Shown here one piece after another: positions 52,863 through 60,248 of a stretch of 64,000 bases of DNA; the first letter of the stretch is position 1, and each line of letters begins with the position of its first letter. A program made the position numbers and the translations under genes. The notes below the pieces were generated by a model that was not told the origin of the DNA, made no database searches, and saw only the letters and a list, made by a program, of their open reading frames with translations. The stretch comes from Haloglomus salinum (GTDB lineage Archaea; Halobacteriota; Halobacteria; Halobacteriales; Haloarculaceae): assembly GCF_024298825.1 (NCBI RefSeq), contig NZ_CP101153.1, positions 2,728,001 to 2,792,000 on the forward strand, in the 5' to 3' direction.

Positions 52863-54137
52863 TCATTCTTCTTCGAAACGCCGCTCGACACTCGCCGCGT
52901 GCGCCTCCAGTCCCTCGGCCCCGGCTAGCGTCGTCACCGTCTCCCGGATAGCCGCCAGCGCGTCCTCGTCGAGCCGCTGCACGGTCGTCGAGCGGAGGAA
53001 GTGGTCGACGGAGAGGCCGCCGAAACGCCGCGCCGCGCCGCCCGTCGGCAGGACGTGGTTCGGGCCGCTGGCGTAGTCGCCCGCCGCGACCGGGGAGAAA
53101 TCGCCCAGGAACACGCTTCCGGCGGAGTCGATGCGGTCCAGCAGTTCCTCGTCGTCCTCGGCCATGATGGCCAGGTGCTCGGCGGCGTACTCCTCCGTGA
53201 ACAGCACCGCCTCGGACATCGAGCGGGCGAGCAGGACGCCACTGGCGTCGTTGGCGAGGGTTTCGCGGATGGTCCCCGCACGCTCGCGCTCGGGGACCTG
53301 CTCGTCGACGGCCGCGACGACCGCCTCGGCCAGGTCCGCGTCCGCGGTCACGGCCACGCAGCTCGCGTTCGGGTCGTGTTCGGCCTGTGTGATCAGCTCC
53401 GCCGCCACCAGGTCCGGGTCGGCGGTCCCATCGGCGAGGACGGCCACCTCGGAGGGGCCCGCGAGGAGGTCGATCTCGACGTCGCCGCGGACCTCGGCCT
53501 TCGCGGCCGTCACGAAGGCGTTGCCCGGGCCGACCACCTTGTGGACGGCGTTGACCGTCTCGGTGCCGTAGGCGAGCGCGGCGACGGCCTGGGCGCCGCC
53601 GATCTGGTAGACGGCGTCCGCGCCCGCGACGTGGGCGGCCGCGAGCGTCGCATCCGGCAGGTCGTCGGCGGGCGGGGTACTGACCGCGACGTGTTCGACG
53701 CCCGCGACCTTGGCGGGGACGACGCCCATCAGCACGCTCGAGGGGTAGGCGGCGGTGCCGCCGGGGGCGTAGACGCCGACACGTTCCAGCGGCCGGTAGC
53801 GCCGGCCGAGTTCGCGCCCGTCGAAGTCCGCACGCCAGTCCTCGGGCGCCGACTCCGCGTGGAACGTCTCGATGTTCTCGGCCGCGGTCTCGATGGCGTC
53901 GCGCAGGTCCTCGTCGAGGCGGTCGTAGGCGCGCTCGGCCTCGTCGGTCACCTCGAGATTGCCGACCGACACCTCGTCGAACTTCTCGGCGAACTCGCGC
54001 ACCGCCACGTCGCCCTCCGTGCGCACGCGGTCGACGATGTCGCGGGCGGCGTCCCGGGCGTCGGCGACCCCGGCGTCCCGGTCGAACAGGGCGGCCCGCT
54101 CGTCGGTGGAGAGGTCCGGTAGCCGGCGTACGTTCAT
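52863..54137 (-). CDS. hisD: Histidinol dehydrogenase
   Basis: Last enzyme of histidine biosynthesis, oxidising L-histidinol twice to L-histidine with NAD. The 424-residue length is standard. Family blocks include GRRYRPLERVGVYAPGGTAA, GPGNAFVTAAKAEV, DLLAGPSEVAVLADG, LITQAEHDPNASCVAVTAD with the zinc-binding Gln/His, EHLAIMAED, and SGPNHVLPTGGAARRFGGLS. The ATG at 54137 is the start. It stands alone, with AT-rich DNA behind the stop; the 190 bp before it also holds the divergent promoter of the metal cassette. Confidence 0.96.
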   Translation of the reverse strand: MNVRRLPDLSTDERAALFDRDAGVADARDAARDIVDRVRTEGDVAVREFAEKFDEVSVGNLEVTDEAERAYDRLDEDLRDAIETAAENIETFHAESAPEDWRADFDGRELGRRYRPLERVGVYAPGGTAAYPSSVLMGVVPAKVAGVEHVAVSTPPADDLPDATLAAAHVAGADAVYQIGGAQAVAALAYGTETVNAVHKVVGPGNAFVTAAKAEVRGDVEIDLLAGPSEVAVLADGTADPDLVAAELITQAEHDPNASCVAVTADADLAEAVVAAVDEQVPERERAGTIRETLANDASGVLLARSMSEAVLFTEEYAAEHLAIMAEDDEELLDRIDSAGSVFLGDFSPVAAGDYASGPNHVLPTGGAARRFGGLSVDHFLRSTTVQRLDEDALAAIRETVTTLAGAEGLEAHAASVERRFEEE

Positions 54138-54252
54138 AATCGTCGTTCGGCGTGGCGGCGAAAAACGGTTTCCATCGGGCCCCCCGCTCGGCTCCGTGAC
54201 CCCGGCCGACGACGGTGATGCGAACAGACTACAACCTCGGTGTCAAGGGCCA

Positions 54253-54260
54253 CATTTATA
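54253..54260 (+). promoter_or_regulatory. TATA box of the metal cassette
   Basis: catttata is 24-31 bp before ATG 54284 (the mini-ORF), consistent with a leaderless transcript beginning there. It directly abuts the operator-like palindrome. Confidence 0.65.
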
Positions 54261-54278
54261 GATTAGACTAATCTAATC
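54261..54278. promoter_or_regulatory. DtxR/MntR-type operator-like palindrome
   Basis: GATTAGACTAATCTAATC has perfect 7-bp arms (GATTAGA and TCTAATC) around a 4-bp centre. It resembles the TTAGGyTArsCTAACCTAA class of DtxR operators (TTAG...CTAA). It occupies the gap between TATA box and start, where a bound regulator would block the polymerase. A DtxR-type gene is at the end of this cassette. Confidence 0.6.
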
Positions 54279-54283
54279 CTGGT

Positions 54284-54331
54284 ATGCACACCGCCGAACT
54301 TTCGGCAACGCAGTGGAGGGATCGACCGTGA
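54284..54331 (+). CDS. Leaderless upstream mini-ORF coupled to the multicopper oxidase
   Basis: Fifteen codons (MHTAELSATQWRDRP) from ATG 54284 to TGA 54329-54331. The TGA overlaps the GTG start of the oxidase gene (GTGA). The TATA box lies about 27 bp upstream, so the mini-ORF would be the first thing translated from the transcript. It may couple translation or act as a regulatory leader. No similarity is recognised. Confidence 0.45.
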   Translation: MHTAELSATQWRDRP

Positions 54332-55587
54332 GCCCCTCGCTGGACTACGAGCGGGCACGTGAGTACACCGAGGCCCTCGAGGGGCGACTCGTCGACGCGC
54401 TCGACGGGGACGCCGGCGTCAGCCGCCGGGCGGTTCTCGGGAGTCTCGGGCTGGCTGGCAGCGCCGCGCTGATGGGTACCGGCGGCGCCGACGACGGGCA
54501 CGACGGCGGCGGCGAGGAACACGGCAACTTCGGCGCCCGCGGGGAGTTCGACGAGGGCGAACTCGACCCGCACGAGTTCCTCCGGACGTTCAACACCGGC
54601 TTCGACGGCCAGGACAACCTCACGCAGGACGTCTTCGAGGAGGACGGCGAGCGGATCCGCTACTTCGAGATGACGGCCACCGACACGACCATCGAGGTCG
54701 CGCCGGGCGTCGAGTTCTCGGCGTGGGCCTACCAGGGACAGGTCCCCGGCCCCACGCTCCGCGTGACCGAGGGCGACCGCATCCGGGTGAAGTTCACCAA
54801 CGGGAGCCGGCACGCTCACACCATCCACCCGCACCTGAAGAACCTCAACCCGAAGATGGACGGCATCCCGCAGAACGGGCCCGGCGTGCTCGAGCAGGGG
54901 GAGTCGTTCACCTACGAGTGGAAGGCACAGCCGGCCGGCGTCCACTTCTATCACTGCCACTCCCTGCCGCTGAAGGCCCACATCCACCGCGGCCTGTACG
55001 GGAGCATCATCGTCGACCCGGACCCCGAACGGGTCCGCGAGAAGCCCGAGGAGTACTGTGACTTCCACGAGTCACAGGTCACGCCCGAGCTGACCGAGGA
55101 GCTCGTCGCCCGCGCGAAGTCGCGCAACCACGAGTACGACGAGAACGACGAGGTCCAGGAGCTCGTGATGATAATGAACGGGTTCGACACGAACTTCGAC
55201 GGCGGCAACGAGGTGTACGCCGCCAACACCCGCGCGTTCGCCTACGGCGTCGGCGAAACCGACGGGAAGGGTAACTGGAAGCCCGGCGAGACGAAGCGCC
55301 CAATCCAGATTGACGGGCAGAAACCCGTCCGGGTGTACCTGGTCAACGCCATCGAGTTCGACCTCATCAACTCGTTCCACACCCACTCGCAGTTCTTCGA
55401 CTACTACGACCACGGGACGACGCTGCTCCCGACCCACCAGACGGTGGACACCATCATGCAGTGTCAGGCACAGCGCGGCATCATCGAACTGGACTACTCC
55501 GACCACGAGCCGGGACTGTACATGTTCCACGCGCACCAGTCGGAGTTCGCAGAGCTGGGCTGGATGAGCTTCTTCGAGGTGGTCTGA
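54328..55587 (+). CDS. Tat-exported multicopper oxidase/cupredoxin protein
   Basis: 419-residue exported copper protein of the multicopper-oxidase superfamily with two cupredoxin domains. A Tat signal sits in an unusual position: GVSRRAVLGSLGLAGSAALM with Arg33-Arg34 after a 30-residue N-terminal lead. Copper ligands are visible: HTIHPH (164-169), HFYHCH with Cys210, NSFHTHSQFF, and the C-terminal MFHAHQSEFAELGWM. Members oxidise metals, phenolics or nitrite; the substrate is unproven here. The start is GTG 54328, overlapping a mini-ORF stop. It is first in a three-gene set with a ZIP transporter and a DtxR-type regulator. Confidence 0.85.
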   Translation: MSPSLDYERAREYTEALEGRLVDALDGDAGVSRRAVLGSLGLAGSAALMGTGGADDGHDGGGEEHGNFGARGEFDEGELDPHEFLRTFNTGFDGQDNLTQDVFEEDGERIRYFEMTATDTTIEVAPGVEFSAWAYQGQVPGPTLRVTEGDRIRVKFTNGSRHAHTIHPHLKNLNPKMDGIPQNGPGVLEQGESFTYEWKAQPAGVHFYHCHSLPLKAHIHRGLYGSIIVDPDPERVREKPEEYCDFHESQVTPELTEELVARAKSRNHEYDENDEVQELVMIMNGFDTNFDGGNEVYAANTRAFAYGVGETDGKGNWKPGETKRPIQIDGQKPVRVYLVNAIEFDLINSFHTHSQFFDYYDHGTTLLPTHQTVDTIMQCQAQRGIIELDYSDHEPGLYMFHAHQSEFAELGWMSFFEVV

Positions 55588-55589
55588 AT

Positions 55590-56822
55590 ATGGACGACAC
55601 TGATACGGAACGACGGTCCGACGGCGGCGTGACGGTGCAGGAACAGCCCTTCGGCCTCCCGCGATGGGTGGTCGCCATCGTCCCGCTCGTGTTGCTGGCC
55701 GCGGTGCTGGCGTACCTGTTCTTCGGGTCGCCGTTCGCCGCGCTCGCGACTGGCGGGAGCGCGCTTCCCGACGTGACCGTCTCCTACACGACGCTGCCGA
55801 ACGAGGAGACGGTCCTCGTGCACGTGACCAACAACGGACCACGCACGGTGACCGTCGAGCAGGTGCTCGTCGACGAGGCGTACTGGTCGTTCCAGATGAG
55901 TGGCGGGGACCGAACCCTTGAGCCACTCGAGAGTTCGACCATCAGTATCCCGTACCACTGGGAGCCCGGCTGGGACCTGAACGTCGCGATGGTCCTGTCC
56001 GACGGCGCGGTCATCCACCACACCATCGTCGCGCCAGCGATGAGTCCGGGTGTGACCGGTGAGATAATCGGGACGCTGGCGGTCGTCGGCCTGTTCGTCG
56101 GCGTCATCCCGGTCGTGCTGGGGATGCTGTGGCTGCCGTACCTGCGCTCGGTGTCCGACCGCGCGCTCCACGCCGTCCTCGTGTTCGCGGTCGGTGTGCT
56201 CGCCTTCCTCGGCTTCGACGCGCTGGTCGACGTCGAGGAGTTCATGGAGTCGGTTCCGGGCGGGTACGAGGGGCCCTTCCTCTTCGCGCTCGGCGTGGCC
56301 GGCTCCGTGCTGGTCATCCAGGGCATCAGCGCCTGGCAGGAGTCCCGGACCGAGGGCGAGACAAGCCGGCTCCGAACGGCGTATCTGGTGGCGGTCTCCA
56401 TCGGGTTGCACAACCTCGCGGAGGGGCTGGCCATCGGGACCGCGTTCGCGCTGGGTCGTGTCGAACTCGGCGCGTTCCTCGTGGTCGGGTTCCTCGTCCA
56501 CAACGTGACCGAGGGGCCCGCCATCGTCGGCCCGCTCGCGCGGGGTCGTCGCCCCGGCATCGAGCACTTCGCCGCGCTCGGGCTCATCGGTGGCGCGCCG
56601 GTCATCGTGGGTGCGTGGATCGGGAGCTACGCGTTCTCCCCCACGCTCGGCGTGTTCTTCCTCGCCATCGGGCTGGGCGCCATCCTCCAGGTAGTCTGGG
56701 AGATGGCCGACCTCGTCCGGGGTGACGACTCGCTCGCCAGTATCGGGACGCCCGTCAACGCGGGGGCGTTCCTGTTCGGCGCCGTGTTCATGTACGTGAC
56801 CGGGCTCTTCATCGCACTCTAG
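55590..56822 (+). CDS. ZIP family divalent-metal transporter with exported N-terminal domain
   Basis: 410-residue ZIP transporter. Metal-site helices are recognised by SIGLHNLAEGLAIGTAF (His274) and LVHNVTEGPAIVGPL (His304), with about eight helices after residue 150. Unlike a normal ZIP, the first about 130 residues form a membrane anchor (about 25-45) and an extracytoplasmic beta-rich domain (about 55-130: VLVHVTNNGPRTVTVEQVLV, TISIPYHWEPGW, VIHHTIVAP). ZIP proteins move Zn2+, Mn2+ or Fe2+ into the cytosol. It starts at ATG 55590, 2 bp after the oxidase stop. Confidence 0.88.
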   Translation: MDDTDTERRSDGGVTVQEQPFGLPRWVVAIVPLVLLAAVLAYLFFGSPFAALATGGSALPDVTVSYTTLPNEETVLVHVTNNGPRTVTVEQVLVDEAYWSFQMSGGDRTLEPLESSTISIPYHWEPGWDLNVAMVLSDGAVIHHTIVAPAMSPGVTGEIIGTLAVVGLFVGVIPVVLGMLWLPYLRSVSDRALHAVLVFAVGVLAFLGFDALVDVEEFMESVPGGYEGPFLFALGVAGSVLVIQGISAWQESRTEGETSRLRTAYLVAVSIGLHNLAEGLAIGTAFALGRVELGAFLVVGFLVHNVTEGPAIVGPLARGRRPGIEHFAALGLIGGAPVIVGAWIGSYAFSPTLGVFFLAIGLGAILQVVWEMADLVRGDDSLASIGTPVNAGAFLFGAVFMYVTGLFIAL

Positions 56823-56868
56823 TGAGGGACAAGGTTCTATGCACGTCGGCCGGAAACGTGAGCCAACG

Positions 56869-57549
56869 ATGCTGAGCGCCGTCATGGAGGACTACATCAA
56901 GGCCATCTACGCCATCGGCGGCGACGGCGAGGAGCGGGTCTCCACGTCCGAACTCGCCGACTACCTCGATGTGACCTCCCCCACCGTCTCCTCGATGGTG
57001 AAGAAGCTGGAGGAGCGCGGGCTGGTCGACCGCGAGGAGTACAAGGGCGTCACGCTGACCGAGGAGGGCGAACTGGTGGCGCTGGAGATTCTCCGGCACC
57101 ACCGGCTGCTGGAGGCGTTCCTCACCGAGCAGCTGGACTACGACTGGGCCGACGTCCACGACGAGGCCGACCGCCTCGAACACCACGTCTCCGACGAGCT
57201 GACCGACCGCATCGCGGAGGCGCTGGGCAACCCACCGGTCGACCCGCACGGCGACCCGATTCCGGACGCGGACCTCTCGCTCCCGGACGCCGGCGAGACC
57301 ACCCGACTGGCGGAGGCCGGCGAGGGCGAGCGCGTCGTCGTCCGGCGCATCCGCCACCAGGGTGACGAGGAACTGCGCTACCTCGCCGATGCGGGTATCC
57401 GCCCGGATATCGAGGTTCGAGTCATCGACGTGGCGCCGTTCGGGATGGTGACCGTCGAGACGCCCGGCGGCGAGCAGAGCCTGCCGGAGGAGATCGCCCG
57501 GCTCATCGAGGTCGTCCCGGCCGCCGAGGCGGACGGGGTCGAGGCCTGA
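56869..57549 (+). CDS. DtxR/MntR-family metal-dependent transcriptional regulator
   Basis: 226-residue metal-sensing repressor. The N-terminal winged helix (VSTSELADYLDVTSPTVSSM, VKKLEERGLV) is followed by the dimerisation/metal domain and a C-terminal FeoA/SH3-like domain (about 145-215). Metal-site residues: Asp8 in VMEDYIKAIY, His78 and Glu82 in RHHRLLEAF, and His97, Asp101, Glu104, His105 in VHDEADRLEHH. Carboxylates at positions 8 and 101 replace the Met and Cys of iron-sensing DtxR/IdeR and match the Mn2+-sensing MntR pattern. An in-frame ATG at 56839 would add ten residues; 56869 gives the conserved start. It is 46 bp behind the ZIP gene. Confidence 0.9.
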   Translation: MLSAVMEDYIKAIYAIGGDGEERVSTSELADYLDVTSPTVSSMVKKLEERGLVDREEYKGVTLTEEGELVALEILRHHRLLEAFLTEQLDYDWADVHDEADRLEHHVSDELTDRIAEALGNPPVDPHGDPIPDADLSLPDAGETTRLAEAGEGERVVVRRIRHQGDEELRYLADAGIRPDIEVRVIDVAPFGMVTVETPGGEQSLPEEIARLIEVVPAAEADGVEA

Positions 57550-57558
57550 GACGGGTGG

Positions 57559-58179
57559 CTATCGTTCCGCCAGATACCAGAAGGCGGCCACGCCACAGAT
57601 AGCGACCAGTCCGCCGAGGAAGAACACGACCGTCGGGTCCAGTCCTGCGGCTCCGCCGCTCGCAGCTGCATCGCCGACCCGTTCGACGGTCGGCTGGGCG
57701 GTGTCGGCGGCGTACCCGCTGGCCTGTCCGCGCGGCTCGCTGACGAGCCACTGACGGAGGTAGTAGAAGGCGATTGTCGCGAGTGCGAGGACGAAGTAGA
57801 GTCCCAGCACCCGCCCGACCAGACGTTCCAGTCGCGAGCGCTCGTGGTCGCTGCCCGCGAACAGGACAACCGCCTCGCTGGCGGGCGCGTAGACGGTCAT
57901 CTCGTTGCCCTTCTCCGAGTAGCCCACTCCGGCCGCCTTGACGAGGTCGGCGTCCTCCAGCTTGTCGAGATGATAGTGGACGTTCTGGAGGGAGGTGCCG
58001 ACCTCCTCGCGGATCTCGACGGGCGTCCGCGGTTGCTCGTAGACGGCCGCCATGATGCGGCGGGCCGTCTCGGAGCCGAGCGCGTCGAAGGTCGCCGAGG
58101 CCTCCTCGCCGCTCACGTCCAGCACCTTCGCGGCGTCCGGTCGCTCCTCGGGTTCCGCGCGACGCGGTAACAGTCCCAT
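57559..58179 (-). CDS. Winged-helix protein with membrane helices (ArsR-like HTH)
   Basis: 206-residue protein. Residues 25-95 form an ArsR-type helix-turn-helix (FDALGSETARRIMAAVYEQP, EEVGTSLQNVHYHLDKLEDA). Two hydrophobic segments follow (about 124-141 and 185-202), so the DNA-binding domain would be tethered to the membrane. Haloarchaeal proteins of this build are known but unstudied. The ATG at 58179 is the start. It converges on the DtxR-type gene (9 bp between stops). An 18-bp perfect palindrome lies 43-60 bp upstream of its start. Confidence 0.8.
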   Translation of the reverse strand: MGLLPRRAEPEERPDAAKVLDVSGEEASATFDALGSETARRIMAAVYEQPRTPVEIREEVGTSLQNVHYHLDKLEDADLVKAAGVGYSEKGNEMTVYAPASEAVVLFAGSDHERSRLERLVGRVLGLYFVLALATIAFYYLRQWLVSEPRGQASGYAADTAQPTVERVGDAAASGGAAGLDPTVVFFLGGLVAICGVAAFWYLAER

Positions 58180-58221
58180 CGGTACCGCCTACCGTCGCCG
58201 GTGGGTTGCCTGTTGCGGTAG

Positions 58222-58239
58222 GTCAAATCGCGATTTGAC
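58222..58239. promoter_or_regulatory. 18-bp perfect palindrome upstream of the membrane winged-helix gene
   Basis: GTCAAATCGCGATTTGAC is a perfect, spacer-free palindrome with 9-bp arms, AT-richer than its surroundings. It is a good candidate operator, possibly for the adjacent ArsR-like protein itself. Confidence 0.6.
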
Positions 58240-58333
58240 TGTCGTCGCCGGGCGACGCGGGCTCCGGCGACGAACGCGACGGCCGCGGCTCATGACGCGG
58301 CGGCGCGAAGAAAAATCCGCTATCGAGGCTCCC

Positions 58334-58588
58334 TTAGAGGTAGCCCTGCTCCTCGAGGCCGTCCATGATGTCGTCGACGAGGTCGTCGACGTTGTCGTAG
58401 GGGAACTCCTGGCTCCCCCCGCCCTTCGTGTTGAGCTCCATGGCGGTCATGGAGAAGTCACCCGACTCGAACGTCGTGCCCGGGCCGTTCGGCAGTGCGG
58501 GGACGAGGTCCATCGGGGAGTTGACTGGGAAGTCGGCGCCTTCGAACGCCTCGGTGAACTGCTGTCGCAGGTCTTCTTTGTCGACCAT
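58334..58588 (-). CDS. MTH865-family small protein
   Basis: 84-residue helical protein matching the MTH865-like family (a conserved archaeal family of unknown function). The telling block is LRQQFTEAFEGADFPVNSPM, then LVPALPNGPGTTFESGDFSM, with a C-terminal LVDDIMDGLEEQGYL. The ATG at 58588 is the start; a TATA-like gttcaattgg lies about 28 bp upstream on the minus strand. It has no clear operon partner. Confidence 0.8.
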   Translation of the reverse strand: MVDKEDLRQQFTEAFEGADFPVNSPMDLVPALPNGPGTTFESGDFSMTAMELNTKGGGSQEFPYDNVDDLVDDIMDGLEEQGYL

Positions 58589-58716
58589 TACACCTCTTGC
58601 GTGACACACACAACCAATTGAACGTTTCGGGACGCACCCACGATGGGCGTCGAGTCGGTGGGGGCGCCACGGCTCGTCGGGGCCGTCGCTGACGTTCCGA
58701 CACAAAAAATGAAATA

Positions 58717-58736
58717 GTGGTGGTGGTGGTGGTGGG
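58717..58736 (+). repeat. GTG trinucleotide run
   Basis: Six gtg/tgg units in a row in non-coding DNA, directly after an A-rich stretch (cacaaaaaatgaaata). Confidence 0.85.
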
Positions 58737-58831
58737 ACCGTGCCGACACGGGGGTGCCGACGACGGGGCCCGGTCGGAAGCACGTTTCCGAATCTGGGAC
58801 AGGTGTGGCAGCCAGCCCCGGGCCGGTTGAT

Positions 58832-58845
58832 ACTGAACGTTCAGT
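58832..58845. promoter_or_regulatory. 14-bp perfect palindrome upstream of 3-hydroxyacyl-CoA dehydrogenase
   Basis: ACTGAACGTTCAGT overlaps the start of the A-rich TATA candidate. Its core TGAACGTT also occurs in the MTH865 promoter (58618-58625). Perfect 14-mers are expected a few times by chance in a window this size, so only its position suggests function. Confidence 0.4.
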
Positions 58846-59015
58846 CTACAAAAAACCTTCCGACTGTTCGGCGGTGAGGGGTGGACTGCTCCGACGAACG
58901 GGCGTGTGCTGGAATACCGGCCGTGGCCCGGCAGTCGGCCGTTCAGGCGCCCGTCGGACGAGCGTCCCCGTATGCACCGCCGAAGGTTCATGTGCCGTCC
59001 GTGACCCCCTCCGCT

Positions 59016-60152
59016 ATGACAGTGCAGACAACAGGGGTCGTGGGAGCCGGACTGATGGGTGCCGACATCGCCGCCATGCTCGCCAGCGGTGGCTACGAGG
59101 TCGTGCTGGTGGACGTGGACCCGGACGCGCTGGCGGCGGCGCGCGAGCGACACGCCGTGGGTGCACCGGGTGCACTGGTCGCGGCCGGTCTCCGGGCCGA
59201 GGATGCCGACGCTCTCGATGCGCGCATCACCTACACCGACGACCTCGCCGCCCTCGCCGACTGCGAGTTCGTCGTCGAGGCCGTCAGCGAGGACCTCGAC
59301 CTGAAACGCGGCCTGCTGGCAGACATCGAAGACGTGGTCGCCGCGGACACCGTCCTCGCCACCAACACCTCCTCGCTCACGCCCAGCGACGTGGCGGCCG
59401 ACCTCGACCATCCCGAGCGGGTCACCTTCTTCCACTTCGCGAACCCGCCTATCGAACGTGACGTGGTCGAGGTCGGCGGCGTGAACGCGACCGACGACGC
59501 CTACCGGACCACGGTCGCGGTGGGTGAGGGGATGGGCAAGTGGGTGGCCGAACTCACCGGCGAGGGCCGAGCGCACTGTCTCTCGCGCATCTCCGCGGCC
59601 ATCAAGTGCGCCGGGACGTGGGAACTCCCCGCGGCCGATTCCCCGGCGGCCATCAACGTCGCCGCCGACAACCTCGGGTTCCCCCGCGGCCCGCTGGAGC
59701 TCGTCGACCTCATCGGCATCGACGTCCACCTTGCCACCGTCGATAACCTCCACGACGCGCACGAGGGCCGCTTCGACCCGCCCGCCGACCTCCGCGACCG
59801 GATGGAGCGGATGGTCGCGGAGGACCGCATGGGCAAGAAGAGCGGCGAGGGGTTCTACGCGTGGGAGGGCGACGAGCCCGTCGTTCCCGAGATCGAGAGC
59901 GGCCACGACATCGCGCCAATCGTCGGCGCGATGGTGAGCGAGGCCCACCGCATCGTCGCGGACGGCATCACGGACGCCGAGACGCTGGACGAGATTCTCC
60001 AGCGTGGGGGCGGGGGCGACCTCGGCCCGTTCGGGGCGCAGGAACTGCTGGGGGCGGGCTACCTCGTCGACGTACTCGAGGCGCGATACGAGGCGACGGG
60101 CGCGGCCATCTACGAGCCCGCGCCGGGGCTCCGGGAGGCTGCCGGGGAGTGA
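59016..60152 (+). CDS. 3-hydroxyacyl-CoA dehydrogenase
   Basis: 378-residue NAD-dependent dehydrogenase that oxidises L-3-hydroxyacyl-CoA to 3-ketoacyl-CoA (beta-oxidation) or works in hydroxybutyrate metabolism. The Rossmann motif is GVVGAGLMGADIAAMLASGG; NTSSLTPSDVA, FFHFANPPIERDVVEVGG and the C-terminal helical domain with GFPRGPLELVDLIGIDV follow. No enoyl-CoA hydratase domain is fused. The start at 59016 places the Rossmann motif at the N-terminus; a GTG at 58881 would add 45 residues of unlikely composition. It may pair with the thiolase at 51.5 kb. Confidence 0.92.
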   Translation: MTVQTTGVVGAGLMGADIAAMLASGGYEVVLVDVDPDALAAARERHAVGAPGALVAAGLRAEDADALDARITYTDDLAALADCEFVVEAVSEDLDLKRGLLADIEDVVAADTVLATNTSSLTPSDVAADLDHPERVTFFHFANPPIERDVVEVGGVNATDDAYRTTVAVGEGMGKWVAELTGEGRAHCLSRISAAIKCAGTWELPAADSPAAINVAADNLGFPRGPLELVDLIGIDVHLATVDNLHDAHEGRFDPPADLRDRMERMVAEDRMGKKSGEGFYAWEGDEPVVPEIESGHDIAPIVGAMVSEAHRIVADGITDAETLDEILQRGGGGDLGPFGAQELLGAGYLVDVLEARYEATGAAIYEPAPGLREAAGE

Positions 60153-60248
60153 GATGAGTGGAGCGGTTCGGGACGGGGACGTCTCCGTCGTCGGCTGCCC
60201 TGGGAACCGGCCTCGTGAACTATGCCCCTCCGTGTCAGAGACACCCAC

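Larger units (their letters stand above)
58589..59015. other. Divergent intergenic region with GTG run and palindrome
   Basis: This 427-bp region separates MTH865 (minus) from the hydroxyacyl-CoA dehydrogenase (plus). It holds the MTH865 promoter, a run of GTG triplets at 58717-58736, a 14-bp palindrome at 58832-58845, and the A-rich ctacaaaaaacc right after it, which is the best TATA candidate for the plus strand and implies an approximately 140-nt leader. No gene is supported in it. Confidence 0.6.

Noticed and set aside
52664-52891. Minus-strand 75-codon frame after the thiolase
   Set aside because: It starts inside hisD in another frame, runs through an AT-rich intergenic spacer and has a composition unlike haloarchaeal proteins.
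58881-59015. N-terminal extension of the 3-hydroxyacyl-CoA dehydrogenase from GTG 58881
   Set aside because: The extra 45 residues lack acidic character and place the Rossmann motif far from the N-terminus; ATG 59016 fits the family.
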